A DNA stretch of 37,384 bases from Candidatus Saccharicenans sp. (GCA_026414545.1 JAOAIU010000067.1:1-37384), one strand, 5' to 3'; positions 17,012 through 25,842 are shown, counted from the stretch's first letter. Made by a program: numbers and translations. Notes: a model not told the origin generated them from the sequence alone.

Positions 17012-18334
17012 TCAGGATTTCCGGACAGTCTTTTCCAGTATGTTATTCTCCCGCCCATCGGCCCTCTTGAGCAAGAGGGCAAAGACCAGGCCGACCATTC
17101 CCAGGCTGGCAAACATGATGGACGAGGCCGTATAGGAATGGGTCTTATCACGCAGGAAACCGTTGATCAAGGGGAACAGGCCGAGCCCGATATTCTGGAT
17201 GGCCGTCATCAGGCCGAAGGCGGTACCGGTCCGGGCTTCCCTGACCACCATCGGCACCGAAGGCCACATAGCCGCCGGCACCAGGACAAAGGCAATTCCC
17301 AGGAAAACCATCGGGTAGGCCGGGTAAATCCTGGTCAGGCCCATCAGCAGGTGGCAGGGGATGAGAATCAAGGAACCAAAAATCATCAAAGTCGCCCGCC
17401 GCCCGATGCGGTCAACCAGGCTTCCGGCAAACGGGGCAAAGACCATGGAGGCAAAAATGATTATGGAGCTTATGCCCCCGGCTGTGCTGAACATATGCAG
17501 GAAATTATTGAAGACCTGGGCCAGGAACCCTCCCGAAGATTCAGCCGCCCTGGCTATTCCCCATTTATCCACAAAGAAGTCGGTGCTGAGGGCGGTAAAG
17601 GGAAAAATGGCTGAATAAAAGGTGAAACACAGAGCCGTTATGTACCAGAAAGTCGGCTTGAATTCCTTGACATCCCGCAGATTTATTTTTTCGGTATCCG
17701 CTTCTTTTTTCAGGTCGAGCACCTTCTCTCCGCGCCGGTCCAGGATGATGTAGAACAGGTTGCCCAGCACAGACACGGCACAGGCCAGGACCGCGGCCAG
17801 CAGGGCGTAGCGGAAACTCCCGAAGTACCTGGCTATCAGCTCTCCAGTATTAAAGGCAAAAAGCGAACCCAGGCGGCTGACGGTGAGGGTAGCTCCGAAA
17901 GAAAAGGCCAGTTCTTTGCTCCGGAACCAGCGGGCCAGCATGGCGCTCTGGGCCACTATCAGCGGCTCGGAACCTGCCCCGAAGATAAACCGGCCCAGAA
18001 AGAAGACCGGAATGCTCCTGGCTTTCCAGACCAGGAAGGCTCCGATAAAAACCAGGCAAGAAAAAAGCAGGCTGGCCTTCCGGGTACCAAGCTTATCGAC
18101 CAGCAGGCCACCCAGCAGCACGGCCAGGATGGCGGCCAGGCTGTACATGGTAAAAAAGGTCCCCACGGTTGACCGGGCCGCCCGGAGTTCTTCGATCAGC
18201 GAGGGGGCGATGGCCGAAACGATGTCGTAAGCAAAATAACTGCCGAAAGACAGCGAGGCGATAAAAGCCAGCATCAGAAAACGGTAGACTTTGGTAGCCG
18301 GGTTAAACAATCCCTTTGCCTTCTGTTCGTCCAA
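17012..18334 (-). CDS. MFS transporter, start at TTG 18334
   Basis: Major facilitator with about 12 membrane helices in two six-helix halves separated by a charged cytoplasmic linker (near DRRGEKVLDLKKE). The loop 2-3 signature LLVDKLGTRKASLL and its second-half counterpart SLVDRIGRRATLMI are clear. An upstream TTG at 18397 would give a longer protein of 461 residues. I prefer TTG at 18334 (440 residues): the upstream TTG lies in the -35 box of a good promoter, and a GAGAG ribosome site lies about eight bases before 18334. Homologues of this shape export or import small organic anions, but the substrate is unknown. It is convergent with yjbQ and divergent from the amidase. Confidence 0.85.
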   Translation of the reverse strand: MDEQKAKGLFNPATKVYRFLMLAFIASLSFGSYFAYDIVSAIAPSLIEELRAARSTVGTFFTMYSLAAILAVLLGGLLVDKLGTRKASLLFSCLVFIGAFLVWKARSIPVFFLGRFIFGAGSEPLIVAQSAMLARWFRSKELAFSFGATLTVSRLGSLFAFNTGELIARYFGSFRYALLAAVLACAVSVLGNLFYIILDRRGEKVLDLKKEADTEKINLRDVKEFKPTFWYITALCFTFYSAIFPFTALSTDFFVDKWGIARAAESSGGFLAQVFNNFLHMFSTAGGISSIIIFASMVFAPFAGSLVDRIGRRATLMIFGSLILIPCHLLMGLTRIYPAYPMVFLGIAFVLVPAAMWPSVPMVVREARTGTAFGLMTAIQNIGLGLFPLINGFLRDKTHSYTASSIMFASLGMVGLVFALLLKRADGRENNILEKTVRKS

Positions 18335-18353
18335 GGCGCATCTCTCTAAAAAA

Positions 18354-18397
18354 ATTATAGTAGCAAGCAAAATATAACAAGGCCGGGAATAAGTCAA
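18354..18397 (-). promoter_or_regulatory. Promoter region of the MFS gene
   Basis: On the minus strand TTGACT (18397-18392) and TATTTT (18374-18369) are 17 bases apart. A second -10, TATAAT (18359-18354), has TTGTTA 15 bases upstream. Either would start transcription downstream of the 18397 TTG, which rules against that codon as the translation start. Confidence 0.55.
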
Positions 18398-18422
18398 GGA
18401 AGCTTTTTCACCCTTTTCCGTA

Positions 18423-18452
18423 TTGACCGCCAGCGCGGGTTTAGAGTTTAAT
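18423..18452 (+). promoter_or_regulatory. Promoter candidate of the amidase gene
   Basis: TTGACC at 18423-18428 and TTTAAT at 18447-18452, spacer 18. The predicted start is about 20 bases before the ATG at 18478, which is preceded by GGAGAGG. Confidence 0.5.
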
Positions 18453-18477
18453 AGCTCATATTAAAAAGGAGAGGTCG

Positions 18478-20205
18478 ATGAAAAAGAATTCATTTCCTGG
18501 AAAGGTCAACTTGGTTGCCCTGGGCATCATACTGTGTATTATTCTGGTCTTGGCAGGGGCCTTTTCTCTTTATCACTTTAAGAGCCGGTCCATAACCACC
18601 CAGGATGTTTCGGCCGCTTCCAAGATATCCGGGCTGAAATTCAGCCACAAAGAAAAGAAGATGATGCTCGGAGACCTGGAAACTAACCTGAAAAACTACG
18701 GGGAAATGCGGGAAGTTTCTCTGGAAAATTCGGTGGCTCCAGCCCTGGTTTTCAATCCCCTGCCCCAAGGTTTTGATTTCTCACGGTTCCTGAAAGATAC
18801 GGATTTCATCCCGGAAGAACCTGCCGAAGTCCAGCTGCCCGATAACCTGGAAGACCTGGCTTTTTACCCGGTCACCGACCTGGCCTGGCTGATAAAGCAC
18901 AGGAGAATAGGCTCCGAGTTCCTGACCCGGCTTTACCTGCAGAGGCTCAAAAAATACGGACCGAAGCTGCGCTGCGTGGTCACTCTGACCGAGGACCTGG
19001 CCCTGCAGCAGGCAGCCCGGGCTGACCGCGAACTGGCTGCTGGAATCTACCGTGGTCCCCTCCACGGCATTCCCTACGGTCTCAAGGACCTGTTCGCCAC
19101 CCGGGGTTATCCCACTACCTGGGGTTCCCCGATCTTCAAGGACCAGCAACTGGACGCAGAGGCCACGGTGTATGAAAAATTAACCGAAGCCGGAGCGGTG
19201 CTGGTAGCCAAGCTGAGCATGGGAGAGCTAGCCTGGGGAGATGTCTGGTTTGGCGGGCAGACCCTGAATCCCTGGGACCCGGAACAGGGTTCGAGCGGGT
19301 CTTCGGCTGGTTCGGCTTCGGCCACGGCCGCTGGCCTGGTGGCCTTCGCCATAGGCACAGAAACCTGGGGCTCCATCGTTTCCCCATCGACCCGCTGTGG
19401 AACCTCTGGCCTGCGTCCGACCTTCGGCCGGGTCAGCCGCTACGGGGCCATGGCCCTCAGCTGGAGCATGGATAAAATTGGACCGATAGCCAGGAGTGTC
19501 GACGACCTGGCTCTCATCTTCAAGTACCTCGTTGGGCCGGACGGAAAGGACCGAACGGTCTATGACCTGCCTTTTTCATATGACAGCCGCCTGGACCTCA
19601 AAAAGATCAGGATCGGCTACCTTAAGGAAGCTTTCGACCGGGCCAGAAACAACAAGGAAAAATACCTGGCGGTCCTGGATGTCCTGAAATCAATGGGACT
19701 AGAACTGGTTGAAATTAGACTCCCCTCGATTGACCCCAACATCATTAGTTTTATCTTGAATGCCGAGGCCGCGGCCGCCTTTGATGAACTGACCAGGAAT
19801 GACCTGGACGAGCTTATGGTCAGGCAGGGGCAAAATGCCTGGCCCAATGTCTTCCGCCAGGCCCGGTTCATACCGGCAGTCGAGTACATCCAGGCCAACC
19901 GCATCCGGACCCTGCTCATTGAGGACATGGCCAGGATACTTAAAGATATTGATGTCTATGTAACTCCCTCGGCCGGACCAAACCTGCTCCTGACCAATCT
20001 CACCGGGCATCCAGCGGTGGTAGTTCCTTGCGGTTTTGATGATGGCGGTCACCCGGTTAGCATTTCTTTCATCGGCAACCTTTTTGAAGAGGGAAAGGCC
20101 CTGCGTCTGGCCAGAGCTTACCAGCAGGCTACCGGCTGGCACCTGAAACATCCCGATTTAAGCCGCCTGGACAGGCTCGAGCCCCAGGCCTCGACCCAAA
20201 GATAA
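18478..20205 (+). CDS. Membrane-anchored amidase-signature hydrolase
   Basis: 575-residue amidase-signature family member. An N-terminal hydrophobic helix at residues ~11-32 directs it to the membrane with the enzyme outside. The Ser-cisSer-Lys triad is intact: Lys203 in GLKDLF, the Ser-rich loop QGSSGSSAGSA at ~271-281 and the nucleophile Ser299 in GTETWGSI. The relatives used as glutamyl-tRNA amidotransferase A are soluble and sit with gatB and gatC; neither is here and this protein is exported, so a scavenging or peptide/amide-hydrolysing role is more likely. The 125 residues between the anchor and Lys203 include a charged stalk. A GGAGAGG ribosome site precedes the ATG. Substrate unknown. 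Confidence 0.9.
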   Translation: MKKNSFPGKVNLVALGIILCIILVLAGAFSLYHFKSRSITTQDVSAASKISGLKFSHKEKKMMLGDLETNLKNYGEMREVSLENSVAPALVFNPLPQGFDFSRFLKDTDFIPEEPAEVQLPDNLEDLAFYPVTDLAWLIKHRRIGSEFLTRLYLQRLKKYGPKLRCVVTLTEDLALQQAARADRELAAGIYRGPLHGIPYGLKDLFATRGYPTTWGSPIFKDQQLDAEATVYEKLTEAGAVLVAKLSMGELAWGDVWFGGQTLNPWDPEQGSSGSSAGSASATAAGLVAFAIGTETWGSIVSPSTRCGTSGLRPTFGRVSRYGAMALSWSMDKIGPIARSVDDLALIFKYLVGPDGKDRTVYDLPFSYDSRLDLKKIRIGYLKEAFDRARNNKEKYLAVLDVLKSMGLELVEIRLPSIDPNIISFILNAEAAAAFDELTRNDLDELMVRQGQNAWPNVFRQARFIPAVEYIQANRIRTLLIEDMARILKDIDVYVTPSAGPNLLLTNLTGHPAVVVPCGFDDGGHPVSISFIGNLFEEGKALRLARAYQQATGWHLKHPDLSRLDRLEPQASTQR

Positions 20206-20490
20206 TAAAGGGGTCCATCAACAGGGAAATTGGCAGGGAATTGTGTCGATTATAATCCCATTCATCGGCCTGCCCTTCTCGGTCAATGGATGATCGGTCC
20301 GGGGGAAAACTTTTAAGACCTGAGCCCTTAAAGAAGACGATTTCCCCTCACTCCGGCCAGCAGCCTGGCTTCTGGACTGAGTTGCCGGGCTGCCGACCGG
20401 CCAAAAAATACAGGCAGTCCCGCTCAATGGAAATCAGGGCAGAAAACATAAACAGAACAATCCACAGGTCCCGGCCATGATGACCGGTAA

Positions 20491-20907
20491 TCAGCCTGTA
20501 ATCTTTTTGCCCCTGACCGGCACCGAAACCTGGATGTCGTTATTGTAAACGATGCCGCCCAGCTCTTCGCCGCCCGCCTGCAGCTCAAAGGTCCAGGCCC
20601 GGGTCAGTCCATCCGGTGGCGAAGGCACGGTCAGGTTGAAGCTCAGGACACTATTCTCGACTTTCGCTTCAGTTACCGGCACATCGGAAAAAGTTCCGTA
20701 TGAATCTGAAACCTTCCCGGACAGGACCCCGTTCTCCAGGGTCAAAGTCAGCTTAAGAGTGATGACCATTTCTCCGGCCTCTACGGTTAGTTCCCAGTTT
20801 CCAACCAGGCTTTCAGGTTTTACTGCCTGTTTTTCCTGGGCCACCAGGATCCCGGAGAGGACCCCCATCAGAACCGCCAACAATACCAATAATGGTTTTC
20901 TGTACAT
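20491..20907 (-). CDS. Small secreted beta-rich protein, unknown function
   Basis: 138-residue protein with a signal peptide (hydrophobic residues 5-22, likely cleavage after LVAQ). The mature part begins with a GNWELTVEAG strand and shows alternating hydrophobic strands with a LSGKVSD turn. That pattern resembles the short lipocalin-like or calycin-type secreted proteins common in Acidobacteria-like genomes, which have no known ligand. No cysteines suggest a lipoprotein. The upstream minus strand has TTGATT-N17-TATCTA, a weak promoter. It stands alone between the convergent amidase and the divergent isomerase gene. The gene is credible because of the signal peptide and codon pattern; the fold is a guess. 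Confidence 0.75.
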   Translation of the reverse strand: MYRKPLLVLLAVLMGVLSGILVAQEKQAVKPESLVGNWELTVEAGEMVITLKLTLTLENGVLSGKVSDSYGTFSDVPVTEAKVENSVLSFNLTVPSPPDGLTRAWTFELQAGGEELGGIVYNNDIQVSVPVRGKKITG

Positions 20908-21012
20908 GACGTTGTTCCTGTTCTCCTTGAAGTCAATACCTGGCTGATTAGATATAATTTTGACGAATAAAAATCAAGCACTTTTGCTGCCGCCTGCCAG
21001 GGGGTTGTGTAG

Positions 21013-21018
21013 TATAAT
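21013..21018 (+). promoter_or_regulatory. -10 box placed 7 nt before the pgi ATG
   Basis: TATAAT ends seven bases before the ATG at 21026, so transcription would start at or next to the first codon, giving a leaderless mRNA. No Shine-Dalgarno sequence is visible upstream of that ATG. The -35 region is weak. Confidence 0.45.
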
Positions 21019-21025
21019 TATCAGC

Positions 21026-22690
21026 ATGAAGCTAATCACATATAATCTCGACGGGTGGCAAAAAGAATTAAACGCTGCCCTGGATGGACTGCGGAGAATC
21101 GATTTTACCAGGCGGCTGCTTCAAAAAGACCACACTCTCTGGAAAGAGAAAGACCTGGAAATCAGCAGCCGGCTGGGTTGGCTGGACAGCCCGCAGAGGA
21201 TGGCCCCCTTGCTCCAGGATTACCGGCGCCAGGCTGAAAAAGTCAGACAGGCTGGAATCAACCTGCTGGTTCTGCTGGGCATGGGCGGCTCCAGCCTGGC
21301 TCCCGAAGCCATAAGCAGAATCATTGGCCAGGTTCAGGGCTGGCCCAGGTTGCTGATGCTTGATTCCACCTGCCCGGCTGCGGTCAGGCAGGTTGCCCAG
21401 GTCGCCGAAGACAGAAGCTCCAGGCCGTTGTTCCTGATATCATCCAAGAGCGGAACCACGTCCGAAACCCTGAGCTTGCTGAACTACTTTTACCATAGGC
21501 AGCAGGAAATTCACGGCCCGGGAGCCGGGAAAAATTTCGTGGCCATAACTGACCCGGGAACCCCGCTCGAAAATCTGGCCAAGCAGCTGGGCTTCAGCCT
21601 TACCGTAAATGGCTTCCCTGATGTTGGCGGACGTTTCTCAGCTCTATCACCCTTCGGGCTTTTCCCGGCTGTCCTGCTAGGAGTGGACCTGGAAAAATTC
21701 CTGGAGCCCGCTTCAAACAGTTACCGCCTGCTCACCCGGGAAGAAAGCCCTCATCCCGGGCTCATTCTGGGTAGTCTTCTTGGGGTCATGGCCAGAGCCG
21801 GCCGGGATAAACTCACCCTTCTTCTCCCCGCCCAGTTAAGAAGCCTCGGACGATGGCTGGAACAACTCATAGCCGAAAGCACGGGCAAGGAAGGGAAAGG
21901 CATATTGCCGGTCCTGGAAAATTTACCGGTAGCAGAAGAAAGTTATGGCCAGGATAGATTGTTCGTGTTCTACGAGCCAGAGTCCAGGCCCGACTTTTTC
22001 TGGCAGGAAAGACTGGAAAAGCTGAAGAAATCCGGCTGGCCCATAATCCACATTTCAATTAACGTAGAAGAGCTGGCTGCTCACTTCTATCTCTGGGAAT
22101 TAGCTACCGCCGTGGCCGGCCATTTCCTGGGCCTCAATCCCTTCGACCAGCCAGACGTTGAATTGACCAAAAAAAAGACCCGGGAGCTACTGGCCACCGG
22201 CAGCCCAACCTCTCCAGACAGCAGCCTGACCTCTGACGGCGAAGCCCACCTGGCCCAGCAGCTTAAGTCATTTTTCGAAGAAAGCCATCGCCGGCCAGAG
22301 TACCTGGCTCTGCTCTGTTTTCTGTCTCCCGAAGATAACCTGGACGTGGCCCTGGACAATCTGGCCCGGCAATTATCAGAAAAATTCCGACTGCCATGTG
22401 TCTGGAACTATGGACCAGCCTACCTGCACTCCACCGGCCAGCTCTTCAAGGGGGATGGCGGCCGGGGGAAATTTCTGGGTTTGCTCAACGATGACCCGGT
22501 TGACCTGGCCATACCTTCGCTGCCCGGGTCCCCCGCCCTAACCGCTTCGTTCCGGCAGCTTTTCCAGGCCCAGGCCCTGGCCGATTTCGCCGCCCTGAAA
22601 GAAAAGGGACGCGAGATTATGCATCTCAGGTTCAAGGGCCGCCCGGTGGAAACCATCTTCAGGCTGGGAGAAATAACCAGGAATATCTGA
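21026..22690 (+). CDS. pgi: Glucose-6-phosphate isomerase (Tal-Pgi type sequence)
   Basis: 554-residue phosphoglucose isomerase interconverting glucose-6-phosphate and fructose-6-phosphate. Motifs: LGMGGSSLAPE near residue 75, SIS-type sugar-phosphate loop SSKSGTTSETL, family signature VGGRFSALSPFG near residue 200, and C-terminal YLHSTGQLFKG with the catalytic Lys region. The sequence style is that of the isomerase half of bifunctional transaldolase/isomerase proteins, but no transaldolase domain is attached. An in-frame TTG at 20960 would add 22 residues lacking a ribosome site and unlike the family; ATG 21026 starts with MKLITYNLDGWQ, a natural N-terminus. The ATG is seven bases after a TATAAT, suggesting leaderless translation. 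It stands alone in its direction. Confidence 0.9.
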   Translation: MKLITYNLDGWQKELNAALDGLRRIDFTRRLLQKDHTLWKEKDLEISSRLGWLDSPQRMAPLLQDYRRQAEKVRQAGINLLVLLGMGGSSLAPEAISRIIGQVQGWPRLLMLDSTCPAAVRQVAQVAEDRSSRPLFLISSKSGTTSETLSLLNYFYHRQQEIHGPGAGKNFVAITDPGTPLENLAKQLGFSLTVNGFPDVGGRFSALSPFGLFPAVLLGVDLEKFLEPASNSYRLLTREESPHPGLILGSLLGVMARAGRDKLTLLLPAQLRSLGRWLEQLIAESTGKEGKGILPVLENLPVAEESYGQDRLFVFYEPESRPDFFWQERLEKLKKSGWPIIHISINVEELAAHFYLWELATAVAGHFLGLNPFDQPDVELTKKKTRELLATGSPTSPDSSLTSDGEAHLAQQLKSFFEESHRRPEYLALLCFLSPEDNLDVALDNLARQLSEKFRLPCVWNYGPAYLHSTGQLFKGDGGRGKFLGLLNDDPVDLAIPSLPGSPALTASFRQLFQAQALADFAALKEKGREIMHLRFKGRPVETIFRLGEITRNI

Positions 22691-22726
22691 AGCGGCAAAA
22701 GGGCCCAATAAATTTAAAAATAAAAA

Positions 22727-22745
22727 GGGGAGCTTCTCGCTCCCC
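22727..22745 (-). terminator. Terminator hairpin of the 22782-23498 gene
   Basis: Perfect seven-base stem GGGGAGC/GCTCCCC with a TTCTC-type loop. Read on the minus strand it is followed by a T-run (complement of AAAAA at 22722-22726 and beyond). It may also help stop pgi transcription from the other side. Confidence 0.8.
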
Positions 22746-22781
22746 TGTCCTATTCTGAATCTATTGGAGTTCTTAAATCGA

Positions 22782-23498
22782 TTAATAGAGCCCGCAGAAA
22801 ATAACGTTGCCAGAAAAGAGTTCCCTGGTCTTGGCCCGGACTCTCTTATCCACCTGGCCGGTTACATCCAGGTAGAACCAGAACTTGTCAAACAGCCTGA
22901 GTTTCTTCAGGTAGAAATTGGCGTATTCAGATATCCCGTTAACTATGACCCGGCCAATCTCTTTGCCTTTCCTGTCTGTCAACACGATGTGGGTTACTTC
23001 CTTTTCCTGGGCACCCTCTTTTACTTTGGAAGTCTGAAGCTTCCCGTAGACTTTTACCTTGTTCTTACCTTCCCACTCTTCGGGTTTATTTATGTTGGTA
23101 ATATTCAGGGCCACATAGGCTTCGCGGTCATGAGGATTAAGATAGCCAGCAAAATCTGGTTCGGCCGACCTGGTGTAGACACTGGTGTACATCGTGCCCT
23201 CTTTAATTTCGATCGATTCGGCCAGAATCAGGTTGGGTTTATCAGCTATGGGACTGGCCTTAACCCTGACTTCCTTGCCCACCAGATTTTCCAGCCCGCC
23301 CTGGATGGTGCCAGCTACGAAAATGTCAAGTCCCTGGGCCTGGGGGATATAAAGATAATGTCCGACAGCCACTTTAACCACGCCCTCGTAATCCTTACTC
23401 TGGGGCTGGGCTGTCTGGCCGAAGGCCACTGCCGAGGCGAGGATTATTACGCTGACGGTAACCATGAATGACAGAAGTCCATTTTTCCGGAAAGCCAT
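22782..23498 (-). CDS. Secreted protein of unknown function
   Basis: 238-residue protein with a signal peptide (hydrophobic residues ~8-26, cleavage likely after AFGQ). The mature part is beta-rich: GLENLVGKEVRVKASPI resembles an OB-like strand set, later KVKVYGKLQTSKVK and VIVNGISEYANFYLKKL. There is one cysteine near the C-terminus and no catalytic motif I recognise. A GGAGGTATAGGAG ribosome region precedes the ATG, a TTTACT-N17-TATAAA promoter lies at 23586-23614 and a strong terminator follows, so it is a single-gene unit. It is probably periplasmic or outer-membrane associated; I cannot assign a family. Confidence 0.8.
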   Translation of the reverse strand: MAFRKNGLLSFMVTVSVIILASAVAFGQTAQPQSKDYEGVVKVAVGHYLYIPQAQGLDIFVAGTIQGGLENLVGKEVRVKASPIADKPNLILAESIEIKEGTMYTSVYTRSAEPDFAGYLNPHDREAYVALNITNINKPEEWEGKNKVKVYGKLQTSKVKEGAQEKEVTHIVLTDRKGKEIGRVIVNGISEYANFYLKKLRLFDKFWFYLDVTGQVDKRVRAKTRELFSGNVIFCGLY

Positions 23499-23585
23499 CT
23501 CCTATACCTCCATTTCTTTATTTCAGACTTAAAGAACCACTGGTATCTTTCTGCCCGTCCGCCGGAGCGGAAACAGGAAGGATTC

Positions 23586-23614
23586 TTTATACCACTGATT
23601 TTGATAAAAGTAAA
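23586..23614 (-). promoter_or_regulatory. Promoter of the secreted-protein gene
   Basis: Minus strand TTTACT (23614-23609), 17-base spacer, TATAAA (23591-23586). The leader to ATG 23498 is about 80 bases. It lies directly before the end of the FecR/DUF6600 gene. Confidence 0.5.
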
Positions 23615-23635
23615 GAAAAAATTTCCGCCCGGAGC

Positions 23636-25720
23636 TCAGCCGTTCTTTTTCCTGATGGACTGTCCGGAACGAGAACTGGAGCCGGAAGAGGATTGGCTTT
23701 CGGAAAGTCGGGAGTGAGTCCTTCCGGGCGTGGAAACCACGGCCGGACGCTCCTGGCCTCTGCTATCATCCCGGAGCGAAGACTGGCCATAGGGGCGGGA
23801 TAAAGAAGGCAGGTTATAGGATGATTTTCTTTCTCGACCCGGGTTGTCCTCTCTTACTCCAGAACTCCTGAAGATAGAAGAAGACGGCCTAGAGCTGCGG
23901 ACCGGCTGGGCCGGCCTGGAAGAAAAACTCATGGACCGGGGCTGGTTGTTCTTCTCTCTGATGCTGGACTGTCTTTCTCTGTCATCAGTCCGGATAGAGG
24001 TGGCCGGCCTTTCCTTCACGGTTCCGGACCCCGGCTCCGCTGACCTCCTCAATGGCCCCCCATTTCCCCTGACTGCGGACTGTCCAGGGCCTGTCCCGGT
24101 CCGCAACCTGGAATCTTCATCAGACTGAGCCTGTCTGGAAGGATTCGTTCCGGTAACGGGATGCAGGCGGCTGTTATCAATCCTCAGCCGGGAGGAATCT
24201 TCATCCCGGCCGGTTCCCGGGCGCAGCCTATCATCAGAAACATCGGGGCGGTCTCGCTCCGGGTTTAACCGGGATCTGCTTGAGTAGGCACCGGAGGAGG
24301 GGCCAAACTGCCTGATGGACCTGGCCTTCTCCATCTGCCCGTTGTCGGCCGGGGTGGCCGGCCTCAACTGGCCGGAAGAAGCACGACCAGCCAGTCTGCC
24401 GCCCGAACCGGGCCTTTCTCCCGAGCGAAGCTGAGAGCCAGAAATCCGTTTCAGACCGGCAGGATTTATTTCCCTGATAATGGAGGACCGGGGTTTAAGA
24501 CCTGGAGAACGCAGGGTATTGCTGACCACCGGCCGGATTTGCGGCTGGCGGGCTTCCAGTCGAATCCTCTCCACACCCCTCAGGGCTTCAGGCCGGATCA
24601 GGTCTCTGGAATGATGAGGAGCCTGCAGCTGGTGTTTTCTGACCATCACCAAGGCCCGGGAATGTACCGGGACATACTGGTCCTGATAGCGATCATAGAA
24701 ATGGTTATTGATTATTACCACCGGCCTGTTCCAGTAGCTAAGCGGACACCAGGCTACAATTTCAGAATCCCAGTACCAGTGAACCCAGGCCGGGCCCCAG
24801 TGGACGGTCGGAATCCAGTACCAGCCAAGACCCAGGCGCCAGTGCCAGCGGCCGTAGTGATAGACTGCCCAGCCCCAGGGCTCAGCCGAAATCCAGGTCC
24901 AGCCAATCCGCGGATACCAGACCCAGCGGCCGTAAAGATAGGGCCGCCAGTCCACATAAGTCACTACTGGAACCCAAACATAGCCGTAGGGATGCTCATA
25001 GACCCAGCGGCCGTAGGCAGCCAGCTCTGGTTCGTATTCTCTTATTTCTTCCGGAAGATAAGAACTGGCGCCGTAGCTGGCTCTGGCCAGCAGCTCTTCC
25101 CGCCTGTTGTTCCAGTCCTCAAAATCATCATCAGGAAAACGGTAACGACCGGATTCCCTGAGGTAACCTTCTTCAGCCACCACCGAATCGCCGCGGTTCA
25201 GGATAAGCGACTCCTCCTGCCCGGCTACTTCCAGCGCTCCTTCCACGACCGCAGCTTCAGTCCGTCCCTCCTCGTCCACCTCAAAGCGGTAAAGTCCTTC
25301 CTCCAGAACATAAAAAGAAGCATCCGGAGTATGCAGACCGAAACCTTTTTCCCTGGCCAGCTGGCTGACTCTCAGATAGAACTTGCCCTGGTACAGGTGG
25401 AGAGAAATATCCTCATAACCGGACTCAGGCAGCCTGACCATTTCTACCAATGAATATCTATCAGCACGAAGATAGTTATCGCGACCGAAACTGACCTCAA
25501 CCAGTCCATCTTCGGTCATCAATTTATCCCCGGCAGTCAGGACGAAATTAACCTCGCCCGACTCGATTCCCAGTTCCTGTCCCCTGTCTACCCGGACATC
25601 ACCCTGAACATAAGTCAACCGGGCAAACGAGCCGGCGTAGTAAGATTCGTCAGCCACTGCCGTACCCGAGAAGAAGAAAAGACCCAGGATCACCGTCCCG
25701 ATTAAAACTCCTCTTCTCAT
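23636..25720 (-). CDS. FecR-domain / DUF6600 exported protein with disordered tail
   Basis: 694 residues. Signal peptide 1-23. A FecR-like beta domain covers ~30-180 (VQGDVRVDRGQ, AGDKLMTEDGLVEVSF, AAVVEGALEVAG). DUF6600 follows at ~236-345, extremely rich in Trp and Tyr, with three YGRW repeats (near 236, 263 and 289) about 27 residues apart. Residues ~395-694 are a low-complexity Arg/Ser/Pro/Gly tail, predicted disordered and strongly basic. FecR domains classically read envelope signals for an anti-sigma system, but no sigma-factor gene is nearby, so here it is more likely a structural or envelope-binding module. It is probably periplasmic or surface-attached. A sigma-54-type promoter lies 26-42 bases before the ATG, and AAAGGAGAAG is the ribosome site. 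Confidence 0.88.
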   Translation of the reverse strand: MRRGVLIGTVILGLFFFSGTAVADESYYAGSFARLTYVQGDVRVDRGQELGIESGEVNFVLTAGDKLMTEDGLVEVSFGRDNYLRADRYSLVEMVRLPESGYEDISLHLYQGKFYLRVSQLAREKGFGLHTPDASFYVLEEGLYRFEVDEEGRTEAAVVEGALEVAGQEESLILNRGDSVVAEEGYLRESGRYRFPDDDFEDWNNRREELLARASYGASSYLPEEIREYEPELAAYGRWVYEHPYGYVWVPVVTYVDWRPYLYGRWVWYPRIGWTWISAEPWGWAVYHYGRWHWRLGLGWYWIPTVHWGPAWVHWYWDSEIVAWCPLSYWNRPVVIINNHFYDRYQDQYVPVHSRALVMVRKHQLQAPHHSRDLIRPEALRGVERIRLEARQPQIRPVVSNTLRSPGLKPRSSIIREINPAGLKRISGSQLRSGERPGSGGRLAGRASSGQLRPATPADNGQMEKARSIRQFGPSSGAYSSRSRLNPERDRPDVSDDRLRPGTGRDEDSSRLRIDNSRLHPVTGTNPSRQAQSDEDSRLRTGTGPGQSAVRGNGGPLRRSAEPGSGTVKERPATSIRTDDRERQSSIREKNNQPRSMSFSSRPAQPVRSSRPSSSIFRSSGVREDNPGRERKSSYNLPSLSRPYGQSSLRDDSRGQERPAVVSTPGRTHSRLSESQSSSGSSSRSGQSIRKKNG

Positions 25721-25745
25721 CTTCTTCTCCTTTCACCCCATTAAA

Positions 25746-25762
25746 ATGCAATAATTGTGCCA
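25746..25762 (-). promoter_or_regulatory. Sigma-54 (RpoN) promoter
   Basis: Minus strand reads TGGCAC-N5-TTGCAT, matching the -24/-12 consensus at every key base (GG and GC, correct 10-base gap; TGGCAC and TTGCA intact). The predicted start is near 25736, which leaves a 16-base leader carrying the ribosome site. No comparable -35/-10 pair overlaps it. Confidence 0.75.
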
Positions 25763-25810
25763 GCTTTATCAGATAGAACCAGGGGAGAAAATGTCCCGCC
25801 AGGCCTTATC

Positions 25811-25830
25811 CTGTCCTTAAAACAGGACAG
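25811..25830. promoter_or_regulatory. Inverted repeat at about -85 from the sigma-54 start
   Basis: CTGTCCT at 25811-25817 and AGGACAG at 25824-25830 form a perfect seven-base inverted repeat with a six-base spacer. It lies in the distance range where activators of sigma-54 promoters bind. It could also fold as RNA, but no transcript is known here. Confidence 0.45.
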
Positions 25831-25842
25831 AAAACTCCCGCA

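Noticed and set aside
18478-20205. GatA (tRNA amidotransferase subunit A)
   Set aside because: The protein has an N-terminal membrane anchor, and gatB and gatC are not adjacent.
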